In this document: piece by piece, positions 17,419-24,939 of the stretch | Position numbering within the stretch: position 1 is the stretch's first letter | Layout: every line of letters starts with the position of its first letter | Assembly: GCA_942492835.1 (NCBI GenBank) | Contig: OW818645.1 | Span: 310,001 to 374,000, forward strand | DNA: 64,000 nucleotides | Origin: GWB2-37-7 sp942492835 | Lineage (GTDB): Bacteria; Bacillota; Clostridia; Lutisporales; Lutisporaceae | Direction: 5' to 3' | Translations under genes and position numbers: made by a program | The notes under the pieces: generated by a model | Databases searched by the model: none | The model's input: the letters and a program-made list of their open reading frames with translations, nothing else | Told to the model about the DNA's origin: nothing

Positions 17419-19278
17419 CTATATTTCATCTGTTCTTTTTACTACCCCACGCTTTCTTTGAGGCTTTTTAGGGGCTAGATTCAATGATTTTACCCCCAAA
17501 ACAGCGGCATTTTGTAGACGTTTCTCTACCTCTTCAAGGTTTGGGTTGAGTATTTCAAAGGCTGCTTGAGCATAATTCCTAAGGTCAAGAGGCTCATTTC
17601 TCTTAGTTGCTGCAGCTACTTTCTCCCAAATCAGCCTTATTTGACCCTTTTGCTTACGTCTTACAAGCTTTTCAGATATAAGGCCCTTGAAATATATGCG
17701 GTCATAACCTTTAGTTTCATCATCTGGGAAGTGGCAATAGCCTGCACCAGGTTCTTTTATCTTAAGCCTACCCATTATCTTAGCTTTACCAGAGTCAACA
17801 CCCAAAATAAATACCGCAGCTTTTTCTTCCTTACTGCGGTACAGTTTATATATCAAGGGATAGCCAGAGCCCCCCATACCTTTTATAGAAAATATCCTTC
17901 TATGCTCATTTCTTTTACAGAATTTATATACCTCTCCGGTAAAGTGTCCACCAGAGTCAACGCATGTACAAGAAATTTTTAAACCTAGTCCATTTTGAAA
18001 GTGATAGATTGTATCAAGCTTGTCAGATAGCATTTGCCATGTCTCTTTTGTATCCGGAACACCCATTAGAAGACCCTTCTCAATGCCCCAGGTTTCCTCG
18101 CCCTTACCATAGCCCACAATTTCATACTCTAGCCTATCATCCTGCACATCGACTGCTGCAGTTAGTATCAAAACTCCATCAGGAAGCTCCGCAGTATACT
18201 TTTCTCGTCTATCAAGTAATAGATCTTCATTCTCAAACTCGCCTTCTTCTTCCCAAGTCTCACCGAGAACAGTATTCTTAAATACCTTATACTTCTCAGG
18301 ATCCTTTTTAGACTTAAGCCAGAGCAGTATAATATCTTCCCAGCGCCACCATGGAGAGACAAAAGCATTTATGTGGAAGCTTCTCACCTTTTCGGCATTT
18401 GGGTTTTCAGCAATCCATTTACCTGGAGTGCTCATCCAATCAAATTCATCATATTCAGCACCGCAATGTGAGCATTGGTATTTAATATTCCAAACTTTGT
18501 AGTTGCCTTTATCATCCTTGGTGTAGTCAAACTTGACTCCATAGATATTTATATACTCATATGAGCCGCAATCCGGGCATTTCTTACGCCATTTTTCCTG
18601 TGTTCCGGTGACATATTCCTCCTCTATACGGCATATTCCCTTGATTCCAGGCGTGGAAACAAAGACTTTTTTCCGGTTGAAGAAAGTGATTGTTCTCTTT
18701 TCCCCAAGTTCCAAAGGATCTCCCTCAGTACCTGCCGATACAGGGAAGCCGCTTATCTCATCACCAAACAGAATTCTTATAGGTTTTGAAGCCAATCCTC
18801 TAGGGCTATTTGCGCCAACAAGAGCTAAAGAGCCTCCAGGGAACACCTTATTCAATATAGTATTGTTGCTATCACGGCTTTTTTTAACGTGCACCTTTTC
18901 TTTTAATACCTTTGTATCTCTAAACAATGGGTCCAGTCTTCTTTTGGAGTAATCCTCAGCTAAATCCAAAGAAGGTTCTATCAAAAGCATTGGGCATGGA
19001 TCTATGTCTATATAATATCCGATGATGTTGTTTATTATTTCATTCTTTCCAGCCTGAGAACATGTCATCATTACGACCTTTTCGATTGTGGGGTCGTTAA
19101 CAGAGTCCATGATTTCCACTTGGTAAGGAGCTCTTTCATTACTCCATTTACCTGATTCTGCAGATGATTCTGAAGAAAGTATTCTGTTTTGCTCTGTCCA
19201 TTGACTTACTGTGATTTGTGGCGGTGGAGCAACTGTTTTTAAAACCTTCCTGAAAAGGTTAATCGTCTTCTTCTTCAT
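17419..19278 (-). CDS. Terminase large subunit (lambda GpA family)
   Basis: 619 residues from the ATG at 19276-19278 (MKKKTINLF). An ATG seven codons upstream is possible but has no ribosome-binding site. The N-terminal ATPase has a variant P-loop MMTCSQAGKNE around residue 75 and the LFGDEISGFP acidic pair. A zinc-knuckle CPDC...CSHC is near residues 230-275, and AAVDVQDDRLEYEIVGYG begins the nuclease part. It packages and cuts phage DNA. It overlaps the small subunit by 20 bases. Confidence 0.92.
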   Translation of the reverse strand: MKKKTINLFRKVLKTVAPPPQITVSQWTEQNRILSSESSAESGKWSNERAPYQVEIMDSVNDPTIEKVVMMTCSQAGKNEIINNIIGYYIDIDPCPMLLIEPSLDLAEDYSKRRLDPLFRDTKVLKEKVHVKKSRDSNNTILNKVFPGGSLALVGANSPRGLASKPIRILFGDEISGFPVSAGTEGDPLELGEKRTITFFNRKKVFVSTPGIKGICRIEEEYVTGTQEKWRKKCPDCGSYEYINIYGVKFDYTKDDKGNYKVWNIKYQCSHCGAEYDEFDWMSTPGKWIAENPNAEKVRSFHINAFVSPWWRWEDIILLWLKSKKDPEKYKVFKNTVLGETWEEEGEFENEDLLLDRREKYTAELPDGVLILTAAVDVQDDRLEYEIVGYGKGEETWGIEKGLLMGVPDTKETWQMLSDKLDTIYHFQNGLGLKISCTCVDSGGHFTGEVYKFCKRNEHRRIFSIKGMGGSGYPLIYKLYRSKEEKAAVFILGVDSGKAKIMGRLKIKEPGAGYCHFPDDETKGYDRIYFKGLISEKLVRRKQKGQIRLIWEKVAAATKRNEPLDLRNYAQAAFEILNPNLEEVEKRLQNAAVLGVKSLNLAPKKPQRKRGVVKRTDEI

Positions 19279-19756
19279 CCTCCACACCCTCAATCTCATT
19301 TGTGAACATAGCTGGATCGTACTCAGCTAGCTCTGTAAGAGCTTCCTTTATGGCTTTCTCCAACTCATGACTGATAATATTTAAGTCCCTCTGCCTTATT
19401 AGCCTTGGAGCAAGCTTCGCAGAGATACCAAGCATCTTATTTCTAAAGTTCACAAGCATATTGGTCATTATTTGCTCAACGTCATAAGCATCATGGAGCT
19501 GGCCTTTCAATTTTGCGTTTATCATCTCAGCCTTTTCTCGTTTAGCTTTCTCGTGCAATGCTTTTTCAACTTCATAGTTTACATTGCTGGAAGGCTGGAG
19601 CTTCCATGTGTAGTATGATTCTATATTCTTTGATAGCTCAAATTTGCCATCAGTATTTTTTATTAATACAGCTTCAACTTCAAGCTGTTGTACTCTTCTT
19701 TGTGTTATTCCAAGAACCTTGGATAATTCTGAAGATGTAACATTTAATGGCAACAT
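19259..19756 (-). CDS. Terminase small subunit (Nu1-like)
   Basis: 165 residues. The first 45 are a MerR-like winged helix (TSSELSKVLGITQRRVQQLEVEAVL), as in Nu1, followed by a long helical region (about residues 65-150) and an acidic C-terminus EDEEEDD. It recognises the packaging site. AAGGAGG stands before the ATG. It is the first gene of the late head operon. Confidence 0.85.
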   Translation of the reverse strand: MLPLNVTSSELSKVLGITQRRVQQLEVEAVLIKNTDGKFELSKNIESYYTWKLQPSSNVNYEVEKALHEKAKREKAEMINAKLKGQLHDAYDVEQIMTNMLVNFRNKMLGISAKLAPRLIRQRDLNIISHELEKAIKEALTELAEYDPAMFTNEIEGVEDEEEDD

Positions 19757-19917
19757 TTTCGCTACCTCCTTCGTTTTTGTATAATAAAGAAGAAACTGCC
19801 GATACGCACGAAATGAAACTTTTTTTTATTATATCTACATCAATTCCGGGATTCGCTAGCACCGCAGTGTACTTCAACCCCTGGAAGTACCTACTATGTA
19901 GCTGGCAATATTTACAT

Positions 19918-19947
19918 TTGGCATGCAATAATTAAATTTGATATAAT
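19918..19947 (+). promoter_or_regulatory. Promoter for hydrophobic peptide gene
   Basis: TTGGCA at 19918-19923 and TATAAT at 19942-19947, 18 bases apart, facing the small peptide gene at 19979. The -10 lies inside a 14-base perfect inverted repeat. Confidence 0.6.
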
Positions 19948-19962
19948 AATATCAAATTTAAT
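19931..19962. repeat. 14-base perfect inverted repeat over the -10 box
   Basis: Arms at 19931-19944 and 19949-19962 are exact reverse complements (ATTAAATTTGATAT), separated by AATA. It covers the -10 and probable start point of the peptide gene. It could be an operator or a 5' hairpin in the transcript. Confidence 0.7.
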
Positions 19963-19978
19963 AAAAAGGAGAGATACT

Positions 19979-20062
19979 ATGAGAAGGTTGAAAGCCAAAC
20001 TTATTGTATTTATAATCTCCTTATTATTCTATATGTTAATGTTAATAACTATTGTAGAGTAA
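19979..20062 (+). CDS. Hydrophobic 27-aa peptide, type I toxin candidate
   Basis: A 27-residue peptide with a basic start (MRRLKAK) and one hydrophobic stretch (LIVFIISLLFYMLMLITIV). It has AAGGAG 7 bases upstream, its own promoter (TTGGCA-N18-TATAAT) and strong hairpins behind it (20063-20099 and 20116-20144). It is on the plus strand between minus-strand genes. Known: skin elements of B. subtilis and C. difficile carry type I toxin-antitoxin pairs with such short membrane peptides. Inference only: I see no certain antisense RNA promoter, and the sequence is not one of the named toxins I know. Confidence 0.55.
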   Translation: MRRLKAKLIVFIISLLFYMLMLITIVE

Positions 20063-20099
20063 TAGGAGGCGGAGCTAGTCCGCTAGCTCTTGCCTCCTA
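20063..20099 (+). terminator. Long stable hairpin after the hydrophobic peptide
   Basis: The outer stem TAGGAGGC/GCCTCCTA (20063-20070, 20092-20099) encloses the inner stem GAGCTAG/CTAGCTC with loop TCCG. No T-run follows, so it may protect the mRNA 3' end or act as structure rather than end transcription by itself. Confidence 0.55.
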
Positions 20100-20115
20100 T
20101 AATAACAAATATAAA

Positions 20116-20152
20116 AATACAGCACTCTAGTTGGGTGCTGTATTGCTTTTAT
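20116..20152. terminator. Bidirectional terminator hairpin
   Basis: A ten-base stem AATACAGCAC/GTGCTGTATT (20116-20125, 20135-20144). On the plus strand GCTTTTAT follows; on the minus strand TTTATATTTG follows. It can end the plus-strand peptide transcript and the minus-strand transcript from the 70-aa gene. Confidence 0.65.
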
Positions 20153-20162
20153 CCTAAAAGAA

Positions 20163-20182
20163 TAAGAGCCGATAGGCTCTTA
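20163..20182 (-). terminator. Terminator overlapping the stop of the 70-aa gene
   Basis: A perfect 8-base stem TAAGAGCC/GGCTCTTA with a GATA/TATC loop. On the minus strand it is followed by TTCTTTT. Its arm includes the stop codon of the gene at 20180-20392. Confidence 0.55.
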
Positions 20183-20392
20183 TCGAAAACTCATTCCTTG
20201 TCTCTGTAATTCTCTTTTGATAGCTGTTGCAACTACTTCAGGCATATTTTTTGCCAACTCAATATTATTTTTCACAATAACATCAGCGATTGCATTTCTT
20301 AAAGCACTTGCACTCATTTCTTCCCCTGTAACAATCCCTTTTCCCTCTAGTTCTTTAATGATTTGTTCATGTGAAAGACCAATATTCTCCAT
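20180..20392 (-). CDS. Small phage protein (70 aa)
   Basis: 70 residues, amphipathic and helical (SHEQIIKELEGKGIVTGEEMSASALRNAIADVI). The ATG has GGGAG about 10 bases upstream. It stands alone on the minus strand upstream of the terminase genes, followed at once by a terminator, so it is probably a separate transcript. No family recognised; the composition suggests a small DNA- or protein-binding helical protein. Confidence 0.5.
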   Translation of the reverse strand: MENIGLSHEQIIKELEGKGIVTGEEMSASALRNAIADVIVKNNIELAKNMPEVVATAIKRELQRQGMSFR

Positions 20393-20535
20393 TCTTATTC
20401 ATCTCCCTTCAATTACCATATTCGGCAATCGAATGAGGATTCCTCTAGTTTTCGACCGCAAGTTTCGACATTTGGAAGGAATATCCTGATAATTATTGAA
20501 TTAATTAATTGAGAAAACCAGGAGAAGGAGTAATT

Positions 20536-20706
20536 ATGGCTAAAAATACAGGCAATAACCACAGGGATGGAGCTGTTAAGAATCGTACGCAGACTTACAA
20601 CCCTAAAACAGAATCATGGGTAAAACGTGATAGTGACACTGGTCAATTTATTAATCAGAAGACTTCTGACAATAAACCTTTTAAAGGTGTAACTAAAGAA
20701 AAATAA
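20536..20706 (+). CDS. Conserved small basic protein (56 aa)
   Basis: 56 residues from the ATG at 20536, with GGAGAAGGAG upstream. The pattern RDGAVKNRTQTYNPKTESWVKRD-x-DTGQFI followed by KPFKGVTKEK belongs to a widespread uncharacterised family of small basic proteins in Bacteria. It is on the plus strand, against the direction of its neighbours, so it looks like an independently transcribed extra gene (moron). Function unknown. Confidence 0.6.
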   Translation: MAKNTGNNHRDGAVKNRTQTYNPKTESWVKRDSDTGQFINQKTSDNKPFKGVTKEK

Positions 20707-20841
20707 CTAACAACAATCAACCCTGGTTTTCTCTTCTACAATATTCATAATACATCCAGTCCCAAATGGACAATAAAAACCAATACCAGTCCAAGTACTC
20801 CATATGCACTTATAACATCTATGCTTTTTATAATCATCCAA
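20707..20841 (-). CDS. Small Cys-rich protein (44 aa), TTG start
   Basis: 44 residues starting at TTG (20839-20841), with GGAGG 9 bases upstream. Pattern HRCYKCIWSTWTGIGFYCPFGTGC ends in VDCC: six Cys, a CxxC near the start and Trp/Gly-rich spacing, consistent with a small zinc-binding fold. Its start overlaps the stop of the 33-aa frame upstream, and its stop abuts the plus-strand gene's stop. Similar short proteins occur before terminase genes in Clostridia phages. Function unknown. Confidence 0.5.
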   Translation of the reverse strand: MDDYKKHRCYKCIWSTWTGIGFYCPFGTGCIMNIVEEKTRVDCC

Positions 20842-20935
20842 TACTATCGACCTCCAAACTAAAAACATGTAGATTGTTAGCTTCTATTAGCTTTCTAATC
20901 CACATGCCTACTTCTTGCTGATTGTTATAGTTCAT
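20834..20935 (-). CDS. Tiny protein (33 aa), possibly a remnant
   Basis: 33 residues (MNYNNQQEVGMWIRKLIEANNLHVFSLEVDSIG) with GGAG 7 bases before the ATG, overlapping the Cys-rich gene start by 8 bases. The segment IRKLIEANNLHVF resembles the N-terminus of phage HNH endonucleases found beside terminase genes, but the catalytic part is absent. It may be the remnant of such a gene or a translational leader for the Cys-rich protein. Confidence 0.35.
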   Translation of the reverse strand: MNYNNQQEVGMWIRKLIEANNLHVFSLEVDSIG

Positions 20936-20945
20936 GCATTTACTC

Positions 20946-20970
20946 CAAAAGAAAAAGAGCCTATGGCTCC
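20946..20970 (-). terminator. Rho-independent terminator
   Basis: On the minus strand the stem GAGCC-ATA-GGCTC is followed by TTTTTCTTTT. It lies between the late regulator transcript and the small genes before the terminase. Confidence 0.7.
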
Positions 20971-21075
20971 TATTTAACAAATAATATATATTGTATTTAA
21001 TTTTTTACAGTAATATAATAACACGCAAAACTACAAAAATGCGGCTATAAAACGGCTATCTTATTTTTAAAATAA

Positions 21076-21106
21076 AAATAGCCAGTAATCTCTACTAGCT
21101 ATTTTC
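21076..21106 (-). terminator. Terminator after late regulator gene
   Basis: On the minus strand AAATAGC ... GCTATTT with a loop of about 15 bases, followed by TTATTTT. It lies 50 bases after the stop of the gene at 21154-21582. The region 20971-21153 otherwise holds no gene I can support. Confidence 0.5.
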
Positions 21107-21153
21107 TATACTTAGAGGGTTTTTATGGAACTTCTTATTATAATAATAACACA

Positions 21154-21582
21154 TTATTTTTCGGCATTTTCGGCAAGTTTTAAAAATTTACCGCATTTTC
21201 TCCTCGGATAGCTTTCGTCTCCTTCGCCTATGTGATAAGCCACTTGTTGCCATGTAAGATTGTTAATATATCTTAATGTTAATATTTGCCTCATTTCACT
21301 ATCCGATACCAAGCTTATCTGCTCATTAAGCTCGTCCACAACATCCATAATCTCGTCTAGCTTACGCTTCAACTGTTTCTTTAATCTTGTTAGTTTTTTA
21401 TCATATCTTGCGAGGCCCTCCATACCTGATATTAATATTGTATGCTGAGTATACGGAAATCCTGCGCTAGATCCTTTTACCGAATCACTCACAATGTCAG
21501 GGCTTATGCTTTCTATCTGCCTTTTTAGCAGTTCTATTTCTCTATTGAGATGGCATAATTGTTCTAAGTCTTTTTTCTGCAT
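21154..21582 (-). CDS. Late operon transcription regulator (ArpU/RinA-like, sigma region 4 fold)
   Basis: 142 residues. A helical N-terminal half with basic coils is followed by MRQILTLRYINNLTWQQVAYHIGEGDESYPRRKCGKFL (about residues 97-135), the helix-turn-helix that ends phage late activators of the ArpU/RinA type. These proteins switch on the packaging and structural operon. Its position just upstream of the terminase block fits. It overlaps the upstream 63-aa gene by 19 bases. Confidence 0.7.
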   Translation of the reverse strand: MQKKDLEQLCHLNREIELLKRQIESISPDIVSDSVKGSSAGFPYTQHTILISGMEGLARYDKKLTRLKKQLKRKLDEIMDVVDELNEQISLVSDSEMRQILTLRYINNLTWQQVAYHIGEGDESYPRRKCGKFLKLAENAEK

Positions 21583-21755
21583 GTACCATCCTCCTTAATA
21601 CAAAATATGAAGTCTTTAACTTGATTTAATGTAAACTGTTCTTTTATTGATGAATGCATGTAGTGTTCCCATGCTTTATTTATATTGCAATTAAATAACT
21701 TACTTAGGTCTTGCAATGTCTCTGCAACTTTGTTTATATCGTATTTTAAACCCAT
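21564..21755 (-). CDS. Small phage protein (63 aa)
   Basis: 63 residues (MGLKYDINKVAETLQDLSKLFNCNINKAW...), with AAGGAG well before the ATG. It overlaps the late regulator gene by 19 bases and so is probably co-translated with it. Helical, with three Cys, no family recognised. Confidence 0.5.
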   Translation of the reverse strand: MGLKYDINKVAETLQDLSKLFNCNINKAWEHYMHSSIKEQFTLNQVKDFIFCIKEDGTCRKKT

Positions 21756-21829
21756 TGCACTTCTAACTCCTTAATTTTTATATCATCCTCAAGCCGCTTC
21801 TAGAATCCCCGCTCCATAATATATCTTAA

Positions 21830-22504
21830 CTAAAAATCTTCACAACAGAGGTAACTTGGAACAGTTTTTATATCTTCTAGCCATTCTCTAACTTTCTTTG
21901 TAACAGATCCGTTGTTTGTTCCTGCATCAGCAATGGTGAAATTTCTATCTAAATCCTCTTCATCAAAGAAATTTTCAATAAAGTCATCCAAATTTGAACC
22001 AGGATCATACTCAGAATCACTCTCAAAATACTCGTCAACATATTCTTTCATTGTGCTTTCACCCCATAGATTTTTCATGAAGTCATAGGCTTGCTTCTTG
22101 CTTTCAGCTACACACCACTCCGCTACTCCGCCCTCATTGCACTTATACAAATACTTTTCTGCCTTCTCTTTTGTGGCTTCTTGTAAATAATACCGCTTCC
22201 AGCAATTTATATCCCTTTGACTGTCCTCGTGTAATTCTCCTTGATGTGGACATTCTGCACACTGCTTAAATGTGACTAAGTCAAATTCGTGCGGACAACA
22301 CGAATCTGCAGCATCTTCACACGCTTCTTGTAATGCTGTTTCTAGTATATTAATACTGGATAACACTTCATTTGCTTGCTTTATTATGCCATCTATCCAT
22401 TCTAGAGCTTTTTTCTCTTCTTCATTGTTTGCTGTCGCTTCCTTAAACTTCTCATTAAGGTTATTTAATGCTTCTATGAGCTCTGTAACCTTCATTTTTT
22501 CCAT
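21830..22504 (-). CDS. Hypothetical phage protein (224 aa) with Cys cluster
   Basis: The ATG at 22502-22504 is chosen because AGGAGG stands 9 bases upstream. Residues 1-65 are a Glu/Lys-rich coiled region. A Cys cluster CCPHEF...FKQCAECPHQGELH...CWKRYY follows at about 75-110, resembling a metal-binding knuckle. The rest is acidic (DEYFESDSEYDPGSNLDDF) and ends PSYLCCEDF. It does not resemble a family I know. Its place at the start of the accessory region suggests an early or middle gene. Confidence 0.5.
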   Translation of the reverse strand: MEKMKVTELIEALNNLNEKFKEATANNEEEKKALEWIDGIIKQANEVLSSINILETALQEACEDAADSCCPHEFDLVTFKQCAECPHQGELHEDSQRDINCWKRYYLQEATKEKAEKYLYKCNEGGVAEWCVAESKKQAYDFMKNLWGESTMKEYVDEYFESDSEYDPGSNLDDFIENFFDEEDLDRNFTIADAGTNNGSVTKKVREWLEDIKTVPSYLCCEDF

Positions 22505-22567
22505 AAAACCAAACCTCCTATATATTTGTTTTCTTAAGCTTGTGCACACCTACATTATTTTCTTGTG

Positions 22568-22732
22568 TTATGCATCAACTACCATTGCTCCACAGTTGGG
22601 ACACGACTCTTGGGTTGCTATGTTTGTTCTTATTAATGCATTAATACCATCTGAGGTTATAACCGGCTTACAATCATATTCCTTTACATCTTCATCATTA
22701 AAATTTCTCTTACATAATATACATTTCTTCAT
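22568..22732 (-). CDS. Small zinc-ribbon protein (54 aa)
   Basis: 54 residues from an ATG with GGAGG 6 bases upstream. It has one CxxC near the N-terminus (KKCILCK) and another near the C-terminus (SCPNCGA), the spacing of a zinc ribbon. No other domain. One of several small Cys-rich proteins in this element; function unknown. Confidence 0.55.
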   Translation of the reverse strand: MKKCILCKRNFNDEDVKEYDCKPVITSDGINALIRTNIATQESCPNCGAMVVDA

Positions 22733-22863
22733 CTTTTACCTCCATTGAAGTTGATACGCATTTTATTCAAAATACGTTGGTGAAATTTCTATATAAATGT
22801 GTATAAAACTCAGTTCTTAGAGCATAATATATAATATACTTTATGTTGAAATGAGGGATTATT

Positions 22864-23010
22864 TTGAACGAAAATATTTATTTTTTACTTAGTTTTATAA
22901 TTTCAGTACTCGGACTTTTGATTCAACTTGTAGAGCTTATATTAACTTGTATAAAAAAAATGTTATTAATTACAAATATAAAATTGATCGCTCAATATCA
23001 GCATACTTAG
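22864..23010 (+). CDS. Hydrophobic 48-aa peptide, toxin-like candidate
   Basis: A TTG start at 22864 with GAGGGA upstream opens 48 codons with a strongly hydrophobic N-terminal half (NIYFLLSFIISVLGLLIQLVELILTCI) and a basic middle (KKM). A short hairpin with seven Ts (23002-23022) overlaps the stop codon. It is on the plus strand, opposite its neighbours, and a TATAAT-like box lies upstream near 22830. The layout fits a short self-contained transcript encoding a membrane peptide, as in type I toxin systems. A real start and an antisense RNA remain unproven. Confidence 0.4.
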   Translation: MNENIYFLLSFIISVLGLLIQLVELILTCIKKMLLITNIKLIAQYQHT

Positions 23011-23022
23011 GTATGTTTTTTT
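23002..23022 (+). terminator. Terminator overlapping the stop of the 48-aa peptide
   Basis: Stem CATAC/GTATG with loop TTAG (the loop contains the TAG stop), followed by seven Ts. Confidence 0.5.
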
Positions 23023-23026
23023 CATT

Positions 23027-23254
23027 TCATTTGTTTATTGAAATATATTTATCTGCAGACTTCCAAGTTTTGCACCAAAGACAGTTTTCTTTAGCAGAAT
23101 ATACCTGTAGATCTACTTTCTGCACTCCTCTTAATTTTTCTAGAACAATAGCCTTTGCAACTATTTTAAGCTGTCTAAATGTTTCACATTTTGTAATGCC
23201 TTTTGCATCTATCTTTTTAGCAGTTTTGATGATTTTTCTATGCAATTTATTCAT
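23027..23254 (-). CDS. Small basic phage protein (75 aa)
   Basis: 75 residues, Lys-rich (MNKLHRKIIKTAKKIDAKGI...), with GGAGG before the ATG. The C-terminus has ENCLWCKTWKSAD, a CxxC. No family recognised. It ends 17 bases from the converging hydrophobic peptide gene. Confidence 0.45.
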   Translation of the reverse strand: MNKLHRKIIKTAKKIDAKGITKCETFRQLKIVAKAIVLEKLRGVQKVDLQVYSAKENCLWCKTWKSADKYISINK

Positions 23255-23310
23255 TTGTGATTACCTCCAATTCTTATTTCATGGCATCTATATTTTCCTT
23301 GTGACGTGGC

Positions 23311-23643
23311 TTATTCCCAATCCAACTTTTGTCCGCACTCATTGCAATAATTACAATGTGCATGTGTATTGTCAGTGACATCAGGCGGATATAGGCAACC
23401 GCCTTCGCAAGCCGGACATATAAATCCTTCGTCCTCAGTTTCTATTGGCTTCTGAGGTATATGCTTTTGCAATGCCAATTTTAGTGTTCTCAACTCAATA
23501 TCCTTTGCGACTTCCAAACAATCATTTAATAGTGAAACAACTCTGCTTTGGTGCATCATGCCGTTATGCATATGGCTACCTTGCTTACTCATTTCGATTA
23601 ACTCTTTTATATCATCAAGGGTTTTTATATTTAATTTTTCCAT
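23311..23643 (-). CDS. Phage zinc-ribbon protein (110 aa)
   Basis: 110 residues. A helical N-terminal half (KTLDDIKELIEMSKQ...) precedes a C-terminal knuckle with FICPACEGGCLYPP and HAHCNYCNECGQKLDW, giving two or more CxxC pairs. It is likely to bind zinc. Proteins with a long helix followed by such a ribbon are common and uncharacterised in Clostridia prophages. Confidence 0.5.
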   Translation of the reverse strand: MEKLNIKTLDDIKELIEMSKQGSHMHNGMMHQSRVVSLLNDCLEVAKDIELRTLKLALQKHIPQKPIETEDEGFICPACEGGCLYPPDVTDNTHAHCNYCNECGQKLDWE

Positions 23644-23676
23644 CGCTTTTCAACCTCGCTTCTTTTTCAATATCTG

Positions 23677-24276
23677 TCATTTAGCCTTTGCTTTTCTTTC
23701 ACTTATTTTTTGATATAGGTCTGCTATGATAATCCCTGACCTGGTTAAATCAGCATCAATTTGTATTAACTTTTTCTTGTTTAATATTAGTAATTGTTGT
23801 TTTGATACAAGGATTAGATTGTTAGGCTCAAAATTGTTTTTGTTCCTATCCCCAAATATAACAACGTGACTTTTTGGTATAGCTCCATTATGCTCTTCCC
23901 AAATTAACTGATGCTTTAAACGCCATTTATTCGGGTCAGAAACTTTTACTTCCGTATATCCATATACATTTATTCTTTCAGAACCAACTGGTCTATGATT
24001 CACAGGGGCATGTCCTTTTTTAAACTGAGTAGGCTCCCAACCTCCCATGCCTTTTCGACCCTTATTTGCTGGTATGTCCCCCTTTTTGAATTGTCCTGTA
24101 AAACCAGTATTTAATTTATATCTACTTACGGCATTTTTTATTTGTTCCAAGGTGAGATCTAAATCAAATTTGTTGTTTACAAGACTCTGAATTTCCTTAT
24201 AATGATGCCCTGGGGTTATTTGTTTTAAATATTCCTTTTCTTCTTCACTCCATGCTTTATTTTTACTTCCTGCCAT
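23677..24276 (-). CDS. HNH endonuclease-like protein
   Basis: 199 residues. Residues 1-60 are a helix-turn-helix-like DNA-binding region (WSEEEKEYLKQITPGHHYKEIQSLVNNKF). The HNH core is around residues 118-150: LKHQLIWEEHNGAIPKSHVV followed by FGDRNKNNFEPNNLILVS, where the His of KHQLIW, the FGDRNKNNF turn and Asn are the expected residues. It is a free-standing phage HNH nuclease, perhaps of homing type. It overlaps no neighbour. Confidence 0.75.
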   Translation of the reverse strand: MAGSKNKAWSEEEKEYLKQITPGHHYKEIQSLVNNKFDLDLTLEQIKNAVSRYKLNTGFTGQFKKGDIPANKGRKGMGGWEPTQFKKGHAPVNHRPVGSERINVYGYTEVKVSDPNKWRLKHQLIWEEHNGAIPKSHVVIFGDRNKNNFEPNNLILVSKQQLLILNKKKLIQIDADLTRSGIIIADLYQKISERKAKAK

Positions 24277-24281
24277 ACAAT

Positions 24282-24512
24282 TTAACCCTCTAACATTTTT
24301 GGTAATTGAATATCTGCATTTATTTTGTCATCCGTCAACTTTTTAGCCTCTAAAACTAAGGATCCATTAGCTATAATTTGTGCTGCAACCGAGTTTATTG
24401 TTTTTGCTCTAGTAATTTCTTCTTGAAGTTCTCCGCCCTTTAAGTCTTCATCGCTAAGTCTCTCTAGTTGTGCAAACAAGTGATTGTTTAAGTCACCAAG
24501 CGTATTTTTCAT
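24282..24512 (-). CDS. Conserved small phage protein (76 aa)
   Basis: 76 residues: MKNTLGDLNNHLFAQLERLSDEDL..., helical, with AAKTINSVAAQII-like internal repeats of small residues. AGGAGG stands before the ATG. It is 5 bases upstream of the HNH gene and transcribed with it; such pairs are seen in Firmicutes prophages. Function unknown. Confidence 0.55.
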   Translation of the reverse strand: MKNTLGDLNNHLFAQLERLSDEDLKGGELQEEITRAKTINSVAAQIIANGSLVLEAKKLTDDKINADIQLPKMLEG

Positions 24513-24547
24513 TTGAAACCTCCTATAATCTCATATCTTTTTAATGC

Positions 24548-24847
24548 TCATATCTGGCATATATCTAAGTTGTAAAAATAAACTTTCTTTGATTTTTCAC
24601 CAGCGTATACCATTTCAAGTTTTGCACCTTTGCTTTGTATCCAGTCAGGGAGAAATACAACTGCATCGCATGCATCTAACATGGCATAACATATTGGCAT
24701 GTAGATTTCCCAAGGAAACCCCTCTGGCAATATTGCTGGTGACATTACCATGTACCCTTGTTTTTCTAGTTCTTTTTGTACCGCTTCAAATTTGCTCTTA
24801 TAGTTTGGGTCTCCTGTAATCTTGCCTGCTATGTATATCCTTTTCAT
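24548..24847 (-). CDS. DUF4406-type nucleoside deoxyribosyltransferase-like protein
   Basis: 99 residues starting MKRIYIAGKITGDPNYKSKF, a known opening of the DUF4406 family, whose fold is that of nucleoside 2-deoxyribosyltransferases. AYAMLDACDAVVFLPDW-like residues follow (MLDACDAVVFLPDWIQSKGAKLEM), with the Glu of the E-M-x-Y-A box. It may act on nucleotides. Its ATG overlaps a TGA that ends the extension of the upstream radical SAM frame (ATGA). Confidence 0.75.
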   Translation of the reverse strand: MKRIYIAGKITGDPNYKSKFEAVQKELEKQGYMVMSPAILPEGFPWEIYMPICYAMLDACDAVVFLPDWIQSKGAKLEMVYAGEKSKKVYFYNLDICQI

Positions 24848-24939
24848 TCAATTTCCTCCTGTTTGTAAAATTGGTTTTTCTTGCAGCCTATACATAATGT
24901 AGCTGGTTCATCGTCATCCTCAGATTTCTTTCCGCTTCC
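24844..24939 (-). pseudogene. In-frame C-terminal extension of the radical SAM gene after TAG
   Basis: 31 sense codons and a TGA in the same frame as the radical SAM gene. The peptide contains CIGC and ends KQEEIE. The TGA overlaps the next gene's ATG (ATGA), and the next gene's ribosome-binding site lies in this stretch. That is the geometry of an authentic gene end, so the TAG at 24940 is either a nonsense mutation or a readthrough site. Confidence 0.6.

Noticed and set aside
22947..23378. A 143-codon plus-strand frame
   Set aside because: It covers the terminator at 23002-23022 and the opposite-strand gene at 23027-23254, and has no ribosome-binding site or protein-like composition.
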